Assembly: GCF_011397635.1 (NCBI RefSeq)
Contig: NC_064756.1
Location: 22,436,907 to 22,500,906 of the forward strand
Length of the DNA stretch: 64,000 bases
Direction: 5' to 3'
DNA from: Epinephelus fuscoguttatus
Taxonomy: Eukaryota > Chordata > Actinopteri > Perciformes > Serranidae
Shown: positions 44,231 through 56,605 of the stretch, one piece after another
Layout of the letters: every line of letters begins with the position of its first letter
How positions within the stretch are numbered: position 1 is the first letter of the stretch
The notes under the pieces: model-generated
Told to the model about the DNA's origin: nothing
What the model saw: the letters and a program-made list of their open reading frames with translations, nothing else
Databases searched by the model: none
Program-made: the position numbers and the translations under genes

Positions 44231-46088
44231 ATAAGGTTGGCAATATCCTATACCTCCACTGTAAATTATATATTTTCTATATTTCTGTATTTATATTTAT
44301 GTTTCTGTTTTTGAAACAAAATCTGAAAATCTTCAACCACATCGACACCAACTGAGCTTTAGTTCCTCTCTTGCTGCTTTTCAGCTGCCCGAAACTGTCT
44401 CTGACTTTCAGACCAGAGCTTACTGGCTCTTCCTGTAGTCTTGAATCTTTAGAAACAGGTCAGGAATGTATAGGTTTTTTTTTGTAATATAATACTCTGG
44501 ACACGGTAATTCAAAAAACAGCTCTCAAACAGGAGTTCGTGTTTGCTGTGGACTGTCTTCAGCCAAGGACTCACCTGAATTGACTTGACTCCTACAAGGG
44601 ATCTCTAAATAAACTGCAGTGTTTATGTTCATGGAAATGAAGGAACATAGCAAGTACAACACTGTTGCTTACTTGAGATGTTTTTTTTATCAGGTGTCAG
44701 GCTTTGGCTGCACAGTTAGCACATGTTAGTACGATCAGTTCATTGTTGATTTTCATCCTTTAATGAGATTTGTTATGAATAAGGCAGATGAAGACTATGA
44801 GCAGGATTGTCCTTAAAAGGAATGTTAGTGTGGCCCCCTCTACACTGGCCTTGGTCATTGCATGGCTGAATGAATTAGTTGTCATAGTCACCAGAAAATC
44901 AAATCACACAGTTTCTAAAAATGATTATGTGTCTTTTAAGTTCAGCAGGATATTTTTGGAGTCGTACAAATGAAGAATATGAGGCTTAAATAAGCGTTCC
45001 TCTGTTGTTCAGCAACCACAACATAATTTTCACATTTACGTCCATTAAGTTTGTTGTTTATTGTTGAGTGCATCTTGTGTGTGTGTGTGTGTGTGTGTGG
45101 GCTTATGTATGTCTGTGTGTGGAACAGGCTAAGCAGTAACAGAGGTGCAGGAGTGTTAAAGCGTGGGAAAGTGATAAGATCAAATCACAGAGGGTCAAGA
45201 TGGAAAGTCTGCCTTCAGCTAAGCTCTACACCGTCCTCTCACACCTGCCAGCTCTCTCTTTGTTTCCCTCTCTCCCTCTCTCTCGCGCAGCGGTTTATTG
45301 TTGATTTGATGTGATGTAACAGACCAGAACTGTAAAGATTTGAGTGTAAACAGTAGTTTATTTCTGTTTGTTCATCCCTTATTTATACATGTTGTTCCTC
45401 TAAATGCCCTGGAGGTTGCTATAGTATTGCTAAGTTACTTTGAATAATTAGGCAAAAACTTACAGTAAATCACTTTATTGTTGCCATTCTGGTGTGTGTA
45501 TTGACACCTGACAATGCTGTGAAGTAAGGCATTTATCTAGCCATAGCATGTTTTAATGCCACAGCAAAGAAACATGGCTAGATTAACCTGTTTGAGGACA
45601 CAGGTGTATACATTTGTTGGGTCCCCATTTAGACCCCATTCCCTCCCTGCTGGACTCTGTGCTTTGTATATGTGCCCTGTTGCTTTGAAATTTTCAGTAC
45701 TTACAGTGCTCATGGCAGAGCACACATGGCAACTTCAGTATCTATCCAGAAACCAACCAGTACTCCTGTATTAGAATAATCCAGCCTGGCTCCAGGTTTT
45801 CTGATTGTTTGACTAAACATTTGACTTTTTTTGAGCAATATTCACCATGTGAGCATCATAATGACAAACTAAAACAAGTGTAGGTCACAGTGCAGGACCC
45901 TCCTTAGTCGATGTTGTGCTGTAATGGTGCAAATATACAATTAGTCATGTTACCAAAACCAACTGAAAAGCAGCGAGCAGAGGATTTTTGAGGTCTCAGG
46001 ACAGTTTTGTCTAACTTTTTTGGTTACGTAATCCAGCCTTGTCAAGAACAAAACTAAGGAATTGAATATTTAGAAATGGATCAAGATG
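44231..46088. other. intergenic, no gene seen
   Basis: Unremarkable AT-rich sequence with one microsatellite. No exon signature was found. Confidence 0.4.
45076..45099. repeat. (TG)n microsatellite
   Basis: About 12 TG units in intergenic DNA. Confidence 0.9.
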
Positions 46089-47190
46089 CTTTAAAGCTGT
46101 AGTTTGTAACATTTATAAAAATAACTTACTTTCATTTTTGCTGAAACTGTCTTCATATTCACACAGCTTTAAATCAGACAGAAAATCTATGGAAAAAAGT
46201 CATACTCCTCTGCCTACTTAATTATATTATAGTGCTTCTAAAGGCCTTACTGCATGTGAAGGGAAACAAGCAATCAGAGCTGAGGACTCTGTAACGCAGC
46301 TGTCATTTATGTCAGTGATTCTTGTGAACTGCGGTCAAACTGTCGAACTAAGCATCACTGTTCAAATATGGAAAAGGTTCTGTTACTGGATTGCCTGTTT
46401 CTCTCCTCATGTGTTTTCAGCAACATATTTTAGTGTACTGTTTAGCTGTTAAATGAGAAAGTTGGTCTGGCCATTGAGCGGTGCTTGGTACTCAGTTTAA
46501 CTGTATCCAACATGGTGGCCGGGTCACAAACTTTCTCATTTTACAGCTAAACCGTACACTAAATATGTTTCTGGAAACATTGAGGAGGGAAATAGACCAT
46601 GCAGGGCGATGTGGTGGTGCACTGTTGCCTTACAGCAAGAGGGTTCCTGGTTCAAACTTGGGGTGGGGTAGCCCTCCTGTGCGGTGCTTGCATGTTCTCC
46701 CCGTAATTGGTGACTCTAAATTGGCTGTGGGTGTGAATGTGAGCGTGAATGGTTGATAGTCTGGCGACCTGTCCAGGGTGTGCCCCGCCTCTCATCTGGT
46801 GTAAGCTAGGATAGGCTCCAGCCCCTTGCATCTGCTAACAGAATAAGCATTTACAGAAAATGAATGACTGAATGAAAATTAGGCAATGTAGTAACAGACT
46901 CTTGATTCATATTTGATCATCGCTGCCTAGTTTTACAGTTTGAAGGCAGTTCATGAGCACTGATTGGCACGATTGACAGCTGCGTTAGAGACTCCTCAGC
47001 TCTGATTGGTTGTTTTGGTGTGCTGTGGTAGACTCTAGCAAATGCCATTAGAAGCAGCAGAAAAGGGAGGAGGGACATGATTTTCTCCAGTGATTATCTG
47101 TCTCATACACTTCTCTAAGAATATAATGACAGTCTCAGCAAATATGACATAAACTTATTGTGTTAAAAGTTACCAACTGTAGCTTTAAAG
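46089..47190. mobile_element. 1.1-kb foldback element with a second repeat inserted in one arm
   Basis: The ends CTTTAAAGCTGTAGTTTGTA and the inverse of TTACCAACTGTAGCTTTAAAG pair over 22 bases with three mismatches. The whole interior is an imperfect palindrome: CAATCAGAGCTGAGGACTC / CTCCTCAGCTCTGATTGG, GTAACGCAGCTGTCA / TGACAGCTGCGTTAGAG, and TTTAGTGTACTGTTTAGCTG / CAGCTAAACCGTACACTAAA near the centre at about 46490. The right arm is interrupted at about 46590-46870 by another repeat. Confidence 0.8.
46595..46860 (-). repeat. high-copy teleost interspersed repeat, copy 2
   Basis: Inverse orientation of 13875-14235. Includes GCTTGCATGTTCTCCCCG, GGTGACTCTAAATTGGCTG, CTGGCGACCTGTCCAGGGTG and TAGGATAGGCTCCAGCC. 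It lies inside the right arm of the foldback element. Confidence 0.75.
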
Positions 47191-50100
47191 GGTGCCTGGC
47201 AACATATTTTTGGTTTCATTTAATAAAAATTCAGTGTTTCAGTCTCTTTGGAAAACCAAATTACTTTAATGAAACACAGAACTGATCAACAAGTCAGACT
47301 TTTGGCAGCATTGATCTATGGACCAACACCTTGACTTGGAGTCACCAATCAGTTTTCCCCACTGAAATCATAGCAAAGATCAGCCCATGTGGGGGATTCA
47401 GCAGTGTATGATCTTCTAATGATAACATCTTTAATTGTGACCACTGGGTGTCACTAGATATCTCTGATCAATATCTCTGTACAAGCCACAACCATGTTCA
47501 TCTGACTCCGTCTTTAATATATTCAAATTCAGATGATAAATGTTAATCCTTTACTGAGCTGTTCAAATTTCATTCTCCTCGTTATGCTTGAAGAACACAG
47601 CTGAAGTCAGAAAGTGTGTTTGTGTGTCACCCACTAAGGAGCGAGAGCAACGGGTCTCTAGGTTGGTCCCACAGAGGACGCCTCCAGCGGCAGCCATCTT
47701 GGAAGTGGTGGTATCGCCCTGGCACGGTATGTTTTTGTCTGCGGGCGTTCTGTCTGCCTCAGAATCGCACCGTTTCCCCATCTTCAGTTTTTTTTTCTCT
47801 TTTTCAATCTCACCGTCTTTCTCCCCCATCTCCCTTGCCTCCCTCCTTCTCAGCCATGCAAATAGTCTCATTTGCAAATGTGAAAAAACAAGTGGGGAGG
47901 AAAAAAAGAGAGAGAGAAATGGAGAGATGAACCTCCAGCCGAAGAAGGTGCCCCCCTACACACACCACCTCCGCCCCTCGCCCCATCCTCTCGTTATCCT
48001 CCCCAGCTCATTTGAATAAATTAACACCCCTTGATGTCTCATGTGCACGCGCACGTACTCTCATGCAAAAAGCACACATACGCAAGCACGTACACACACT
48101 CAAGCAAACGCGCACGCCCAAATACATGTGCATGCACACCCGACTGTAGGGTAGGAGAGCAGCCAGGAATATATGTCCTTCGCTTTGCTGCCATGTAGAC
48201 ACATGCTCACACACGCACACATCCTCTGATGTGTTGATACACTCTCACACATCTGCCACAACAATCACGCATGCTTGGTTTAAAGGCAAACACACTCCAT
48301 TGGTCGGCGCCTTCCTGCTAATGTACTGCGGCACAGTGGTGTGTGATTCATATTAGCTTAATGCAGGGGCTCGTTCATACACAGCGGCATGCAGAGCTAG
48401 CTAGGCGGCCCCACTGAGGTGAAGGAGTTCTGCAGCACAGTGCTCTGGGCTTTGACTGTTAAAGAGTGACACTTAACACAAACTGCAGTCTTTCTTTTTT
48501 TAAAGTCAGTCTTCACTGCCATGATTTGGTTTTAAAGGTGCATAACTCCTCCATTTGATCCATCATCGAGTGATTTGCCTTTTCCAGCTCCTCTAACCAC
48601 CGTCAGTCCCATTCCTGCAGCTCTCCCCATTTTCATTTCGATCCCTGTGACCTTGCACACAGCTAAGCAGTCCTACCATGTGCCCTCTTCTTCTCCTAAT
48701 TCTGACCTTGCTGAGGTTTGACTGGGCTGCAGGGCTGTGCATTAATACTGGATACATTAGCGTTAATATGATCCTAGCATGTAGTCAGGGCCTGAGGCGG
48801 AGCTTTGATTGTCTGAGCATTAACATTAACATCCACATTAACTCATCCGCCTCATCACTCTCTCTGTTTGCCCGTCACCTCTCCCTCTGCTGTCTGTCTC
48901 TCCGCTGCCCGGCTCACCCGTTTTCTTCCTCAGCCAACAAACTCCCTCATTTCCTATCTCCTTCCCTATCTCCAGGCAACGACGGAGCAGCAGAGTGACG
49001 GGGAGAGTGATGGAGATGAGTCACATGGTGCTGTGGTTTTTTTAGTGGTGTGGTGGCAGCCTGTCCTGGGTCCTGTCCTCAGTGACAGTCACTCGAGCTG
49101 TCTGGGAGCTGCTTGCCTTTTCTCTGGCCTGGCTGGCCCAGCTCAGCCTGTCAGCCCCCATGATGATCACTGGCTGACATACAGTACAACCTGCTTGGTG
49201 CTGTCAGGCCGACTCACATCAGCCCCTTAACCAGCTTGCCACACTGCCTTTTGAAGTCCTGACGGAGTCCTTCATGTGTTGCAGGGCTGCAGGGTGGAGC
49301 CTCATGGATGAGGAGCTCGGTTTGGGTGTCAAGGTGTTGGGCGCTGTTAATACGGCCAGTTTGTCATTGGGAGAGGAGAAATACTTGATACTGAGATGGA
49401 TAATATTCCCTGAGTGGTTCTAAACAAGAGTTTTACTCACCGCACACTACAGGCTGCACTTTTATACCTGTCCTTTAGTTAGTGGCTGGGGGCGGTGCAT
49501 AAACCTGAATATGTGTTTATCTATAAAAAAGAATTTCGACTGCACATCTGGATGTACAGAATGTGTCATGGCAGTGCTTCTGGGCACACTCTTCATGTGT
49601 CCCTGTCGTCCCGTGGTGTTTGTGCGTGCACGTTCGTGGGTCTGTTTCGAAAGAGAGAGAGACATGGAGGGTGCGTGGGTGTGTGTCTTTCCACCTGTTA
49701 CATAATAAGAGAGTGGAGGCAGAGTGTGCTGCCTTGCCTGCCACACTACAGCGGCTCTTCAGTGGGAGTGAGAGAGGCCACAGCTTACCTCAGCTCCATT
49801 CCACAACCAGGACTACTTTCGGTTACGACACTCCAAACGCCACATTATATTACTGAGAGAGAAACAGAGAGAGTGACGGTGGAGGTTATGTCAAGTAGAA
49901 GGTGTTTGATGTCAGATAAGTAGTGCGACTGAGTGGACAACGAGTAGAGTTTCTGGCGGTTGGTCTGAATTGGATGAACAACAGTCAGCTGTGTTTTGGT
50001 ATTTATTTTATTGTGTGTTGATTATTCAGGAGTTGGACTGAATGGCAGTAGAGAGGAGAGGATTGAATGAGACAACTTTAAACCCGTGCAGTGTTGAGGC

Positions 50101-50643
50101 CGTGTGGTTCAGTTGATTGATTTTCTCTAATAATTGATTTAGAGTGAAATATAATGGCCCAAAACTTGTTTGGGATGAAAATGATTTCATAGAAAGGCAG
50201 TAGATCAGTCAGTACAGTGGTACTGACACTACATCAGTTAGAGCATCTGCTCCCACTGGGCTGCTGATGCTATTATGTATTGATCCAGATTATGATGAAC
50301 TAAGGAGATAAACCATGGTCAGAGGTTGAAGTCAGATGTTTAGATTGTGTCTTGGTCAGGTACTAAAATGCAAAACAGGCTTGTTTGACTGCAGAACTTG
50401 CAGGTTGTCTGTAAAAATCCTTCTTCCGCAGTCTTGTTAAAGTAGTTTGCAACCTGTTTAACTCACTGTATTCTTCAGAGGTTGTGTTGCTGTTGTTTAG
50501 GCCATATTTGTTACTGTATTTTTAATATAACTTAATGGTTAAGATACAGATTAAAGTGAAGTAAGTTTTGTTCAGACATGATTCTGGAGCTGGTAACCAA
50601 CAAAGATGACTGATCAGTGCGTCTGTGAGGGCATTGGCCTTTC

Positions 50644-50683
<40 letters not shown>

Positions 50684-50830
50684 AGAGAGAGTGTCAAAGG
50701 GCGAGATTAGATCATGATTTTATTGACCATATCGATCAGTACACACTCTTTAAATTAAGCTGATCTTAGATAATCCCCCACAGTGTTTTGTTTTAATCTC
50801 AAACCCATTCAGTCTGTTATGAAGAGAAGT
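47191..50830. other. intergenic, upstream of dscaml1, no gene seen
   Basis: Contains long but low-complexity frames (for example + strand 47588-48019 and 49495-49923) without a recognisable domain, and with competing frames on the other strand. Local features are CA-rich text at 48050-48240 and (TG)n at 50647-50682. It may hold distal regulatory elements of dscaml1. Confidence 0.4.
50647..50682. repeat. (TG)n microsatellite
   Basis: About 18 TG units, roughly 0.9 kb upstream of the dscaml1 start codon. Confidence 0.95.
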
Positions 50831-50839
50831 AATTTGAGC

Positions 50840-51564
50840 GCTACGAGTGTTCGTAGTGACGCGCAGCTGCGCAGCGCAGCGCACATTCCCACTTTCCCCT
50901 TGAATGAAACTGAGGCTGAAGCTCCTCTGCGCTCCTGCTCCTCCTCACCTGGACTTCGCACTCCTCAATGCCCGTGTTCTTTTCTGACTTCACAATGGCA
51001 CATTCAGTTGGTTTGGCTTTCACTCCCTGCATGTGCGCACCACTGCTAAGACAATGACAACAGATTTATGGAAATTCTCGAGTTGATTTGCATTGGAAAT
51101 GCGCGCAGGCATTTCCCCCTCAACGGCTGCTTTGTTTTTAACTTCAACACTAAGAAACACGATTTAAATGATAAGTATGAGAGGATATTTTGAACTTTTG
51201 TAGCTGGAGCTTCATCAAGCTGCCGGATAAAAGCTATCCAGTGCGCGTAATAAAGTGGTTTCCGTTTGGTCCCCCGTTAGTGCGTATAGCTCACCTCTCC
51301 ATCACGGCGCATCATTAGGATACCGGGGGTGGGGCGACAGCAGCCTGTCCCGGTAAGGGGAGGAGAGAACAGGGAGCAGAGGCGGTACTTTCTCCGCGGC
51401 TCGTTTCTCGGCGCTGGAGAGTGTGGGACCAGGGCTGGAGAGACCGCCGGGGAGCATTAGCAGAACCAGTCCAGCACGGAGCCTCGCCTGGCCGACCGCT
51501 GCGCCGTGCACTCTTCTTGGGGGACTGCACAACATTCCTGTGAAATATAACTGCTTTTAATGGC
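50840..51564 (+). promoter_or_regulatory. dscaml1: dscaml1 CpG-rich promoter and 5'UTR
   Basis: A clear rise in CpG and GC compared with neighbouring DNA: GACGCGCAGCTGCGCAGCG near 50859, CTCCGCGGCTCGTTTCTCGG near 51392, GACCGCTGCGCCGTGC near 51495. It directly precedes the dscaml1 start. The transcription start is probably within 51240-51450, but no TATA box or initiator could be fixed. CpG-island promoters are usual for neuronal adhesion genes. Confidence 0.6.
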
Positions 51565-51577
51565 ATGTGGCTTGTAA
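51560..51577 (+). promoter_or_regulatory. overlapping upstream ORF at the dscaml1 start
   Basis: ATG GCA TGT GGC TTG TAA begins five bases before the dscaml1 ATG (51565), in a different frame, and ends 10 bases past it. Its ATG has T at -3 and G at +4; the dscaml1 ATG has G at -3 and T at +4. Translation of this 5-codon frame would compete with dscaml1 initiation. Confidence 0.6.
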
Positions 51578-51607
51578 CTTTACTTCTGCTGTATTCTTTG
51601 CAAGAAG
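51565..51607 (+). CDS. dscaml1: dscaml1 exon 1 (signal peptide)
   Basis: 14 codons plus one base, with donor GAAG|GTAGGT. A hydrophobic core of Leu/Val/Thr follows MW. The split codon completes as Val with exon 2. Confidence 0.88.
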
Positions 51608-53164
51608 GTAGGTTGGAATTGTGTCTCCTCAAGTGTTGCTTATCTGCATGCTCTCTCCTCTCCAGTGCAATGCTGAAGTTGGCTGTGCGTGTTTATTAGC
51701 TTATCAGGTTGATGAATGCTGTTGGAGTGAATTGATTGCATTCACAAAGGAGGGTCAGAGGTGTCAAATCAAACTCTAAATCACCTTTGGAGGAAGAGTG
51801 GTAACTTTTTCTTAATGTTTTTGAAATGATGTTTTCCTGATCTGCGTTTATTTTCCTCCTGAACGAGTGCTTGGACTCCTCCTGCGTTCCCAGTGTCTCA
51901 TAATGATCAGCTGATAATACGATTAAAAACGATCAAAAAAATCTTATGAGCATAAAATCAATATACACTTAATTAGGAGGAGCAGTGAGGAAAAACCACG
52001 CGGAGATCAAAAGTGCACACTGCGTCCGCTATGATGAAAAAGACAACGGCATTTGCATTTTGCATGATGAATATGTGGAGGTGTCGTGAATATGGAGGCT
52101 GTTGAATAGGAGGAGAGGCTGATAAGGATCTGCAGGCGCGCGCACGGACAGACGGGCGACCTCGAGCGCTGATGCTGGCCGCAGCTGTAGGCTGTTTACT
52201 CGCAGAAGTCCAAGTGGGCAGAGGAGTTTAATGTATTTGCTGACTTTTTCTGCCCCGTCCCAACACAAATAAGATGTCAGTGCATGTGTGTGTGTTGTGT
52301 GTGCGTGCGCGCAGGGAGGGAGGGAGAAGAAGGGGGGGACCCTAGGGGTTAAAGCATCCTTTTTTATCAGCCAATTTTTTTGGAAGGAGCACTAAAATAG
52401 TGCATAAACACCAGTTTGTGTGTGTGTGCGTGTGTGCTGAAGTGTGTGTGTGTGCGGCTGTGTGGCTACAAGGGTCAATACATTTTATGAGAGACGTGTG
52501 AACTGATGCTGGGGGTATTGAGCGCTGGCCTGTAATTTGGAGATAATGTGCCCCAGTTGGATATTTAAAAGACGAGGCCATATATTACAGTTTGTTTCCT
52601 TTGATAAAATGTAGGAGTGTCAGTGTGTGCACACTCAGTTGTTATCATCCCTGGTCTAATTATTCATCCACCATTTTCTGTGGCACCAGATTCTACTGAT
52701 TGGCTTCGCTCTAAATACTGCAGATGGAAGAGAATGATTCACTTTGCCTTTTTAAATATAAAATGATCCGTTCTTTTGTTATATGTGAATTTCTATCACT
52801 TCGTAACAACCACACAGTGTGAAAAAAGATTTTATTTTTCACTTGATTTTCATCCGTTTTTCTTTACGCACGGGTCTGTAGCTGAAGATGACTGATTATA
52901 AACCTTATTATTAATGAAAATTTAAACAGTCTTTAAGCATTTGTTTATAACTGTGGGCAGTACGCGTGTTTCATGGTCCTGGTCTCCATCATTGGCCTTG
53001 GCAGTGCCCTCTGCCAGGCTGCAGCTGCGGCGAGGACTTCTGTGCTGTTTTTGTTGTATGTAATTGGATTACAGGGTCTATTTCGATTAAACACACTGTA
53101 CATCGCCCTGTCCCGTGACTGAACGAGATGTACTCTGTGTGTGTGTGTGTGTGTGTGCCTGTGA

Positions 53165-53198
<34 letters not shown>

Positions 53199-56100
53199 TG
53201 AGGGGAGGAGGGTTGGGGGCTGCAAACAGCCACTGGAGCGGAAAGAGTGCTTGAGATGGGAGAGATGTAGATAACGCAGTGGAAAACAAACTTCCATTTT
53301 CCGTTGTTTTTCAGCGCCATGTTCCGCTCATTTTGCACGATTCGACTGTGATTTATTGTCTCGTGTGGCTGCTGTGTATTTTAGATGTGTATAATTTTTT
53401 AATAAACTTTATTTTAAGGGGGAAAGGTAGATCTATTATCATACATGCATATGCATTAGTACTGCGTATTTTCCTGGCTCGGCCGCGCCTCCTAGAATGG
53501 CACACAAGTCTCTGCTTATTTTAACACATCAGTATGGAAATATATTTCAGATCACACCACTGCATAATTTTAAGATAATTTTGTCTTTTTCCTCATCTTT
53601 TTTTTTTCCTGTCATTAATTTGACATTCATTTTGGTTATTTCTGACCGTTTGTTGCTTTGGTTTGGCTGCATATCAGCACACCTGCACCCATGAGTGCGG
53701 AGAGGAGGGGGAGAGGGAGAGGGAGAGGGATGGATAGATGGATAGATAGAGGGAGAGGAGGGGGGGAGGATGCACTCATTCTTCTTTGTCATGATTTGGG
53801 AGGTTGCTTGTCATTTTATGGAAATAAAATTGAGACAAACTCAGCTGAGGGCTGTGTGGGAATCCACTCTCAGGCCTCACAGGCCAGGAGAGGGCCTGAG
53901 AAATTGGAAAAGGCTTAAATAATTATTACAATTAATACATTTAAGAATGAGTCAGACAAAAACGACAGTCGCTGTGGTGTGGACTTTGAAGAGATACGAT
54001 CAGTGATTGTGCAGATTTCAAGGAAAAAATGCCATGGAGTGATCGAGATGGAGTGAGAGCTCTTGCTATAATTATTTCATCAATTAATGTGATTCCGGTT
54101 TTATCCAGTTTCGGTCGACAGGCCTCCTGCAACACACACTCCACATTGAACTGAACGCTGTCTGCGTTACAGTGTTTCTGCAAAGATATAAAACACTTTG
54201 GCACCTATATTGTGTCTGCACTTTTTTGCATTTGATTGCGTAAACATTATGTTTCCCCCTTTTTTAAAAAAAATATTTAGACCCATAGAGTATGTGTGTG
54301 TGCAAGATGAAATGTAATTTATGCCATTTAATGTCTGTATATTTTTTTTTCCTGATTTCAGTAAGAACACACGAAATTCCACGACCATTTCACCCCACAT
54401 TTTAAGTAAGAAGGGCGTCTGATCTGCTATAATATCACCTCTATTTTCTCTTTCCTTTACGAGGCACCCCTGTGTATTCTTGAGACCGGCCTGAGCCGGT
54501 GATCTGCGGCGTTGCAGATCACCGGCTGTGTGTAAATTTGGAATAAAAGTAGACACCGACTAGAGGAGAAGTGCTTGAAGGGGGAGCCCAGTAATTGCGG
54601 TATGAGTCAGACTCTGGTGGCTACTAGGCTACACCCGCACGATGCACTCAGAGATGTTGCGTCTGGATTGGACAACTGAGGCTTTAGTGGCTGATGGAAG
54701 TGGTGTGACAACAACTTAGGAGGGTTTTTTTTTAACCTCTTCTCCCTCTTTATCTGTCTCTATCTTTAAACACCACGGTGTAATATCCGAGTAGTTTTGG
54801 GGACTGTGAGGTGTGCTGTGTGGCATATAGTTCACCATTTTGATGGGAAGGAAAAGTGATTTGTACAGATGAATGTGCAGAAATTGGAGGGGGAGGGTAT
54901 GTGCGTGGCAGTTTGGGTTGTTTTTCTACTTCTACGTATTCAGTAAAGCGCCCTGCGTAATTTCACTACAGAATTGTGCCAACATACGTATGAAGATGTG
55001 TTTGTAATGACTTCACACAGTCATACTGATCTGAGATTAATAATTTGGATGGAATTAACCTGCAACGTATCCATGGCGCACATGTCCAGCAGTGCATGAT
55101 GATTTCTAAACAGTCGCATTAGGTCAAAACATGAAAAGCCCCCCTCCCCCCATGTCTTATTTCTCCGGCTCCGAGCCCCGCTGTGCCTGCACCACCTGTC
55201 AGTTTTCTTGGAGAGATACAGCTCCACAGTATAATAGCTACATGTCACTCTCAGGTTAACTCGCCTCCCTCGTTGTGCTCCGGCGAGCAAAGCCTGTTTT
55301 CATTGTCAAGTGTTGGCGCTGTGTTTGGCAGTTGACCCGTGCAGCGCAAACACGCTCATCAACACGTCATTCGGTCTCATATTCAGCCTGAACATTTTGT
55401 TTGTCTTAAACGTCTGCCAGTTGGTGTGAGGTGATCATTCCAGTTGTGGTACTGTCTTGAAGGCACATTTTAACACTTTTATCAAAACAGGAAATTCCAA
55501 CAATTTTTGGTTAAGGAAAATAAGATTTTATGAGCGAACCATAGTGCACCAAAGGACTTGATAAGAGGGATAATCTTGCTTTTTATCCTATCCAGTTGTC
55601 ACACACCACTCTCAAAAAACAATTCCCAAATGTCTGTTTATCATCACACAGCTGTAGATCTCATAGCTCATAGCAACAACATCGCTATTGCTCTAAGCTG
55701 TCACACAGAGGAGTGGATTCGCACCGCTCACTCAACAGGTTTTACGCACAACAGTAGTGTCCGGTAGCCCGGTCCCCTCTCCATTACGCACGGAGAAAGA
55801 TTGACGGTCTTGTCTTGAATGACAAAAAGAATTCAACAATCTCACTTTAGCATCTCACAATCGATTCTGTCTTTCACTCTCTTTCTCCCTCTCTCCCGTT
55901 CTGCTTACCATCAAACAATTTATGGCCCTGTCTCCGAGGGAGAATAGGGAAAAAAAACACATCTCTACAAATCTGACACTCACTTCAACAACGGAAATCA
56001 TCCTTTTGAAGTGGGAGATGTGAATTTCCAAATGCTGAAATGGCTGCCTAATATTTTACTGACACTGCATAAACGGTGTATAGGGGTTGTTTAACACCAA

Positions 56101-56571
56101 CAACTCCCCCCTCACAGGGTTGCACGCATACATACAGACAGTATGCGTGTGTGCATGCGTATGTGTATTCGCATCACTAATATCATGCCATGCAGTTTGT
56201 CTTTCTTGAGTACAGTGTTTCTCCCAGTGAAATGACACCATGTTAGAAATGATTTCCTTTCTGACTGCACACAAAAGCAGGGAGACACATTGTCATGCAA
56301 CCCCTAATGCATATCTCAATCTGGAGTCATTGTATAGTAAATGAGCAGCACCCTCTATCAGATATGATCATATCTTTTGCCTTTTATGTTCTGCCATTTT
56401 TCTGTAGCATCACTGCAAAGACTGTATTGCCACCGACTTCAGTGCTTCAGCTGCTATTTGGCCTGAATATGTTTTGTGTGCTGTTATCTGTAGTGCTACA
56501 TGGTTCACCACATAGAAAATCTACTTGCCATTATGAACGTATATATGCAATCTGAAATGTATTTATGTGAC

Positions 56572-56605
<34 letters not shown>

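Noticed and set aside
47588-48019. 143-aa plus-strand frame upstream of dscaml1
   Set aside because: Ser/Phe-rich low complexity, with a 104-aa frame on the other strand over the same bases. No splice or domain support.
49495-49923. 142-aa plus-strand frame
   Set aside because: Several overlapping frames on both strands of similar length. No domain or recognisable homologue.
51302-51632. Antisense protein frames over the dscaml1 first exon
   Set aside because: GC-rich 5'UTR keeps opposite-strand frames open. The sense strand has the recognisable signal peptide.
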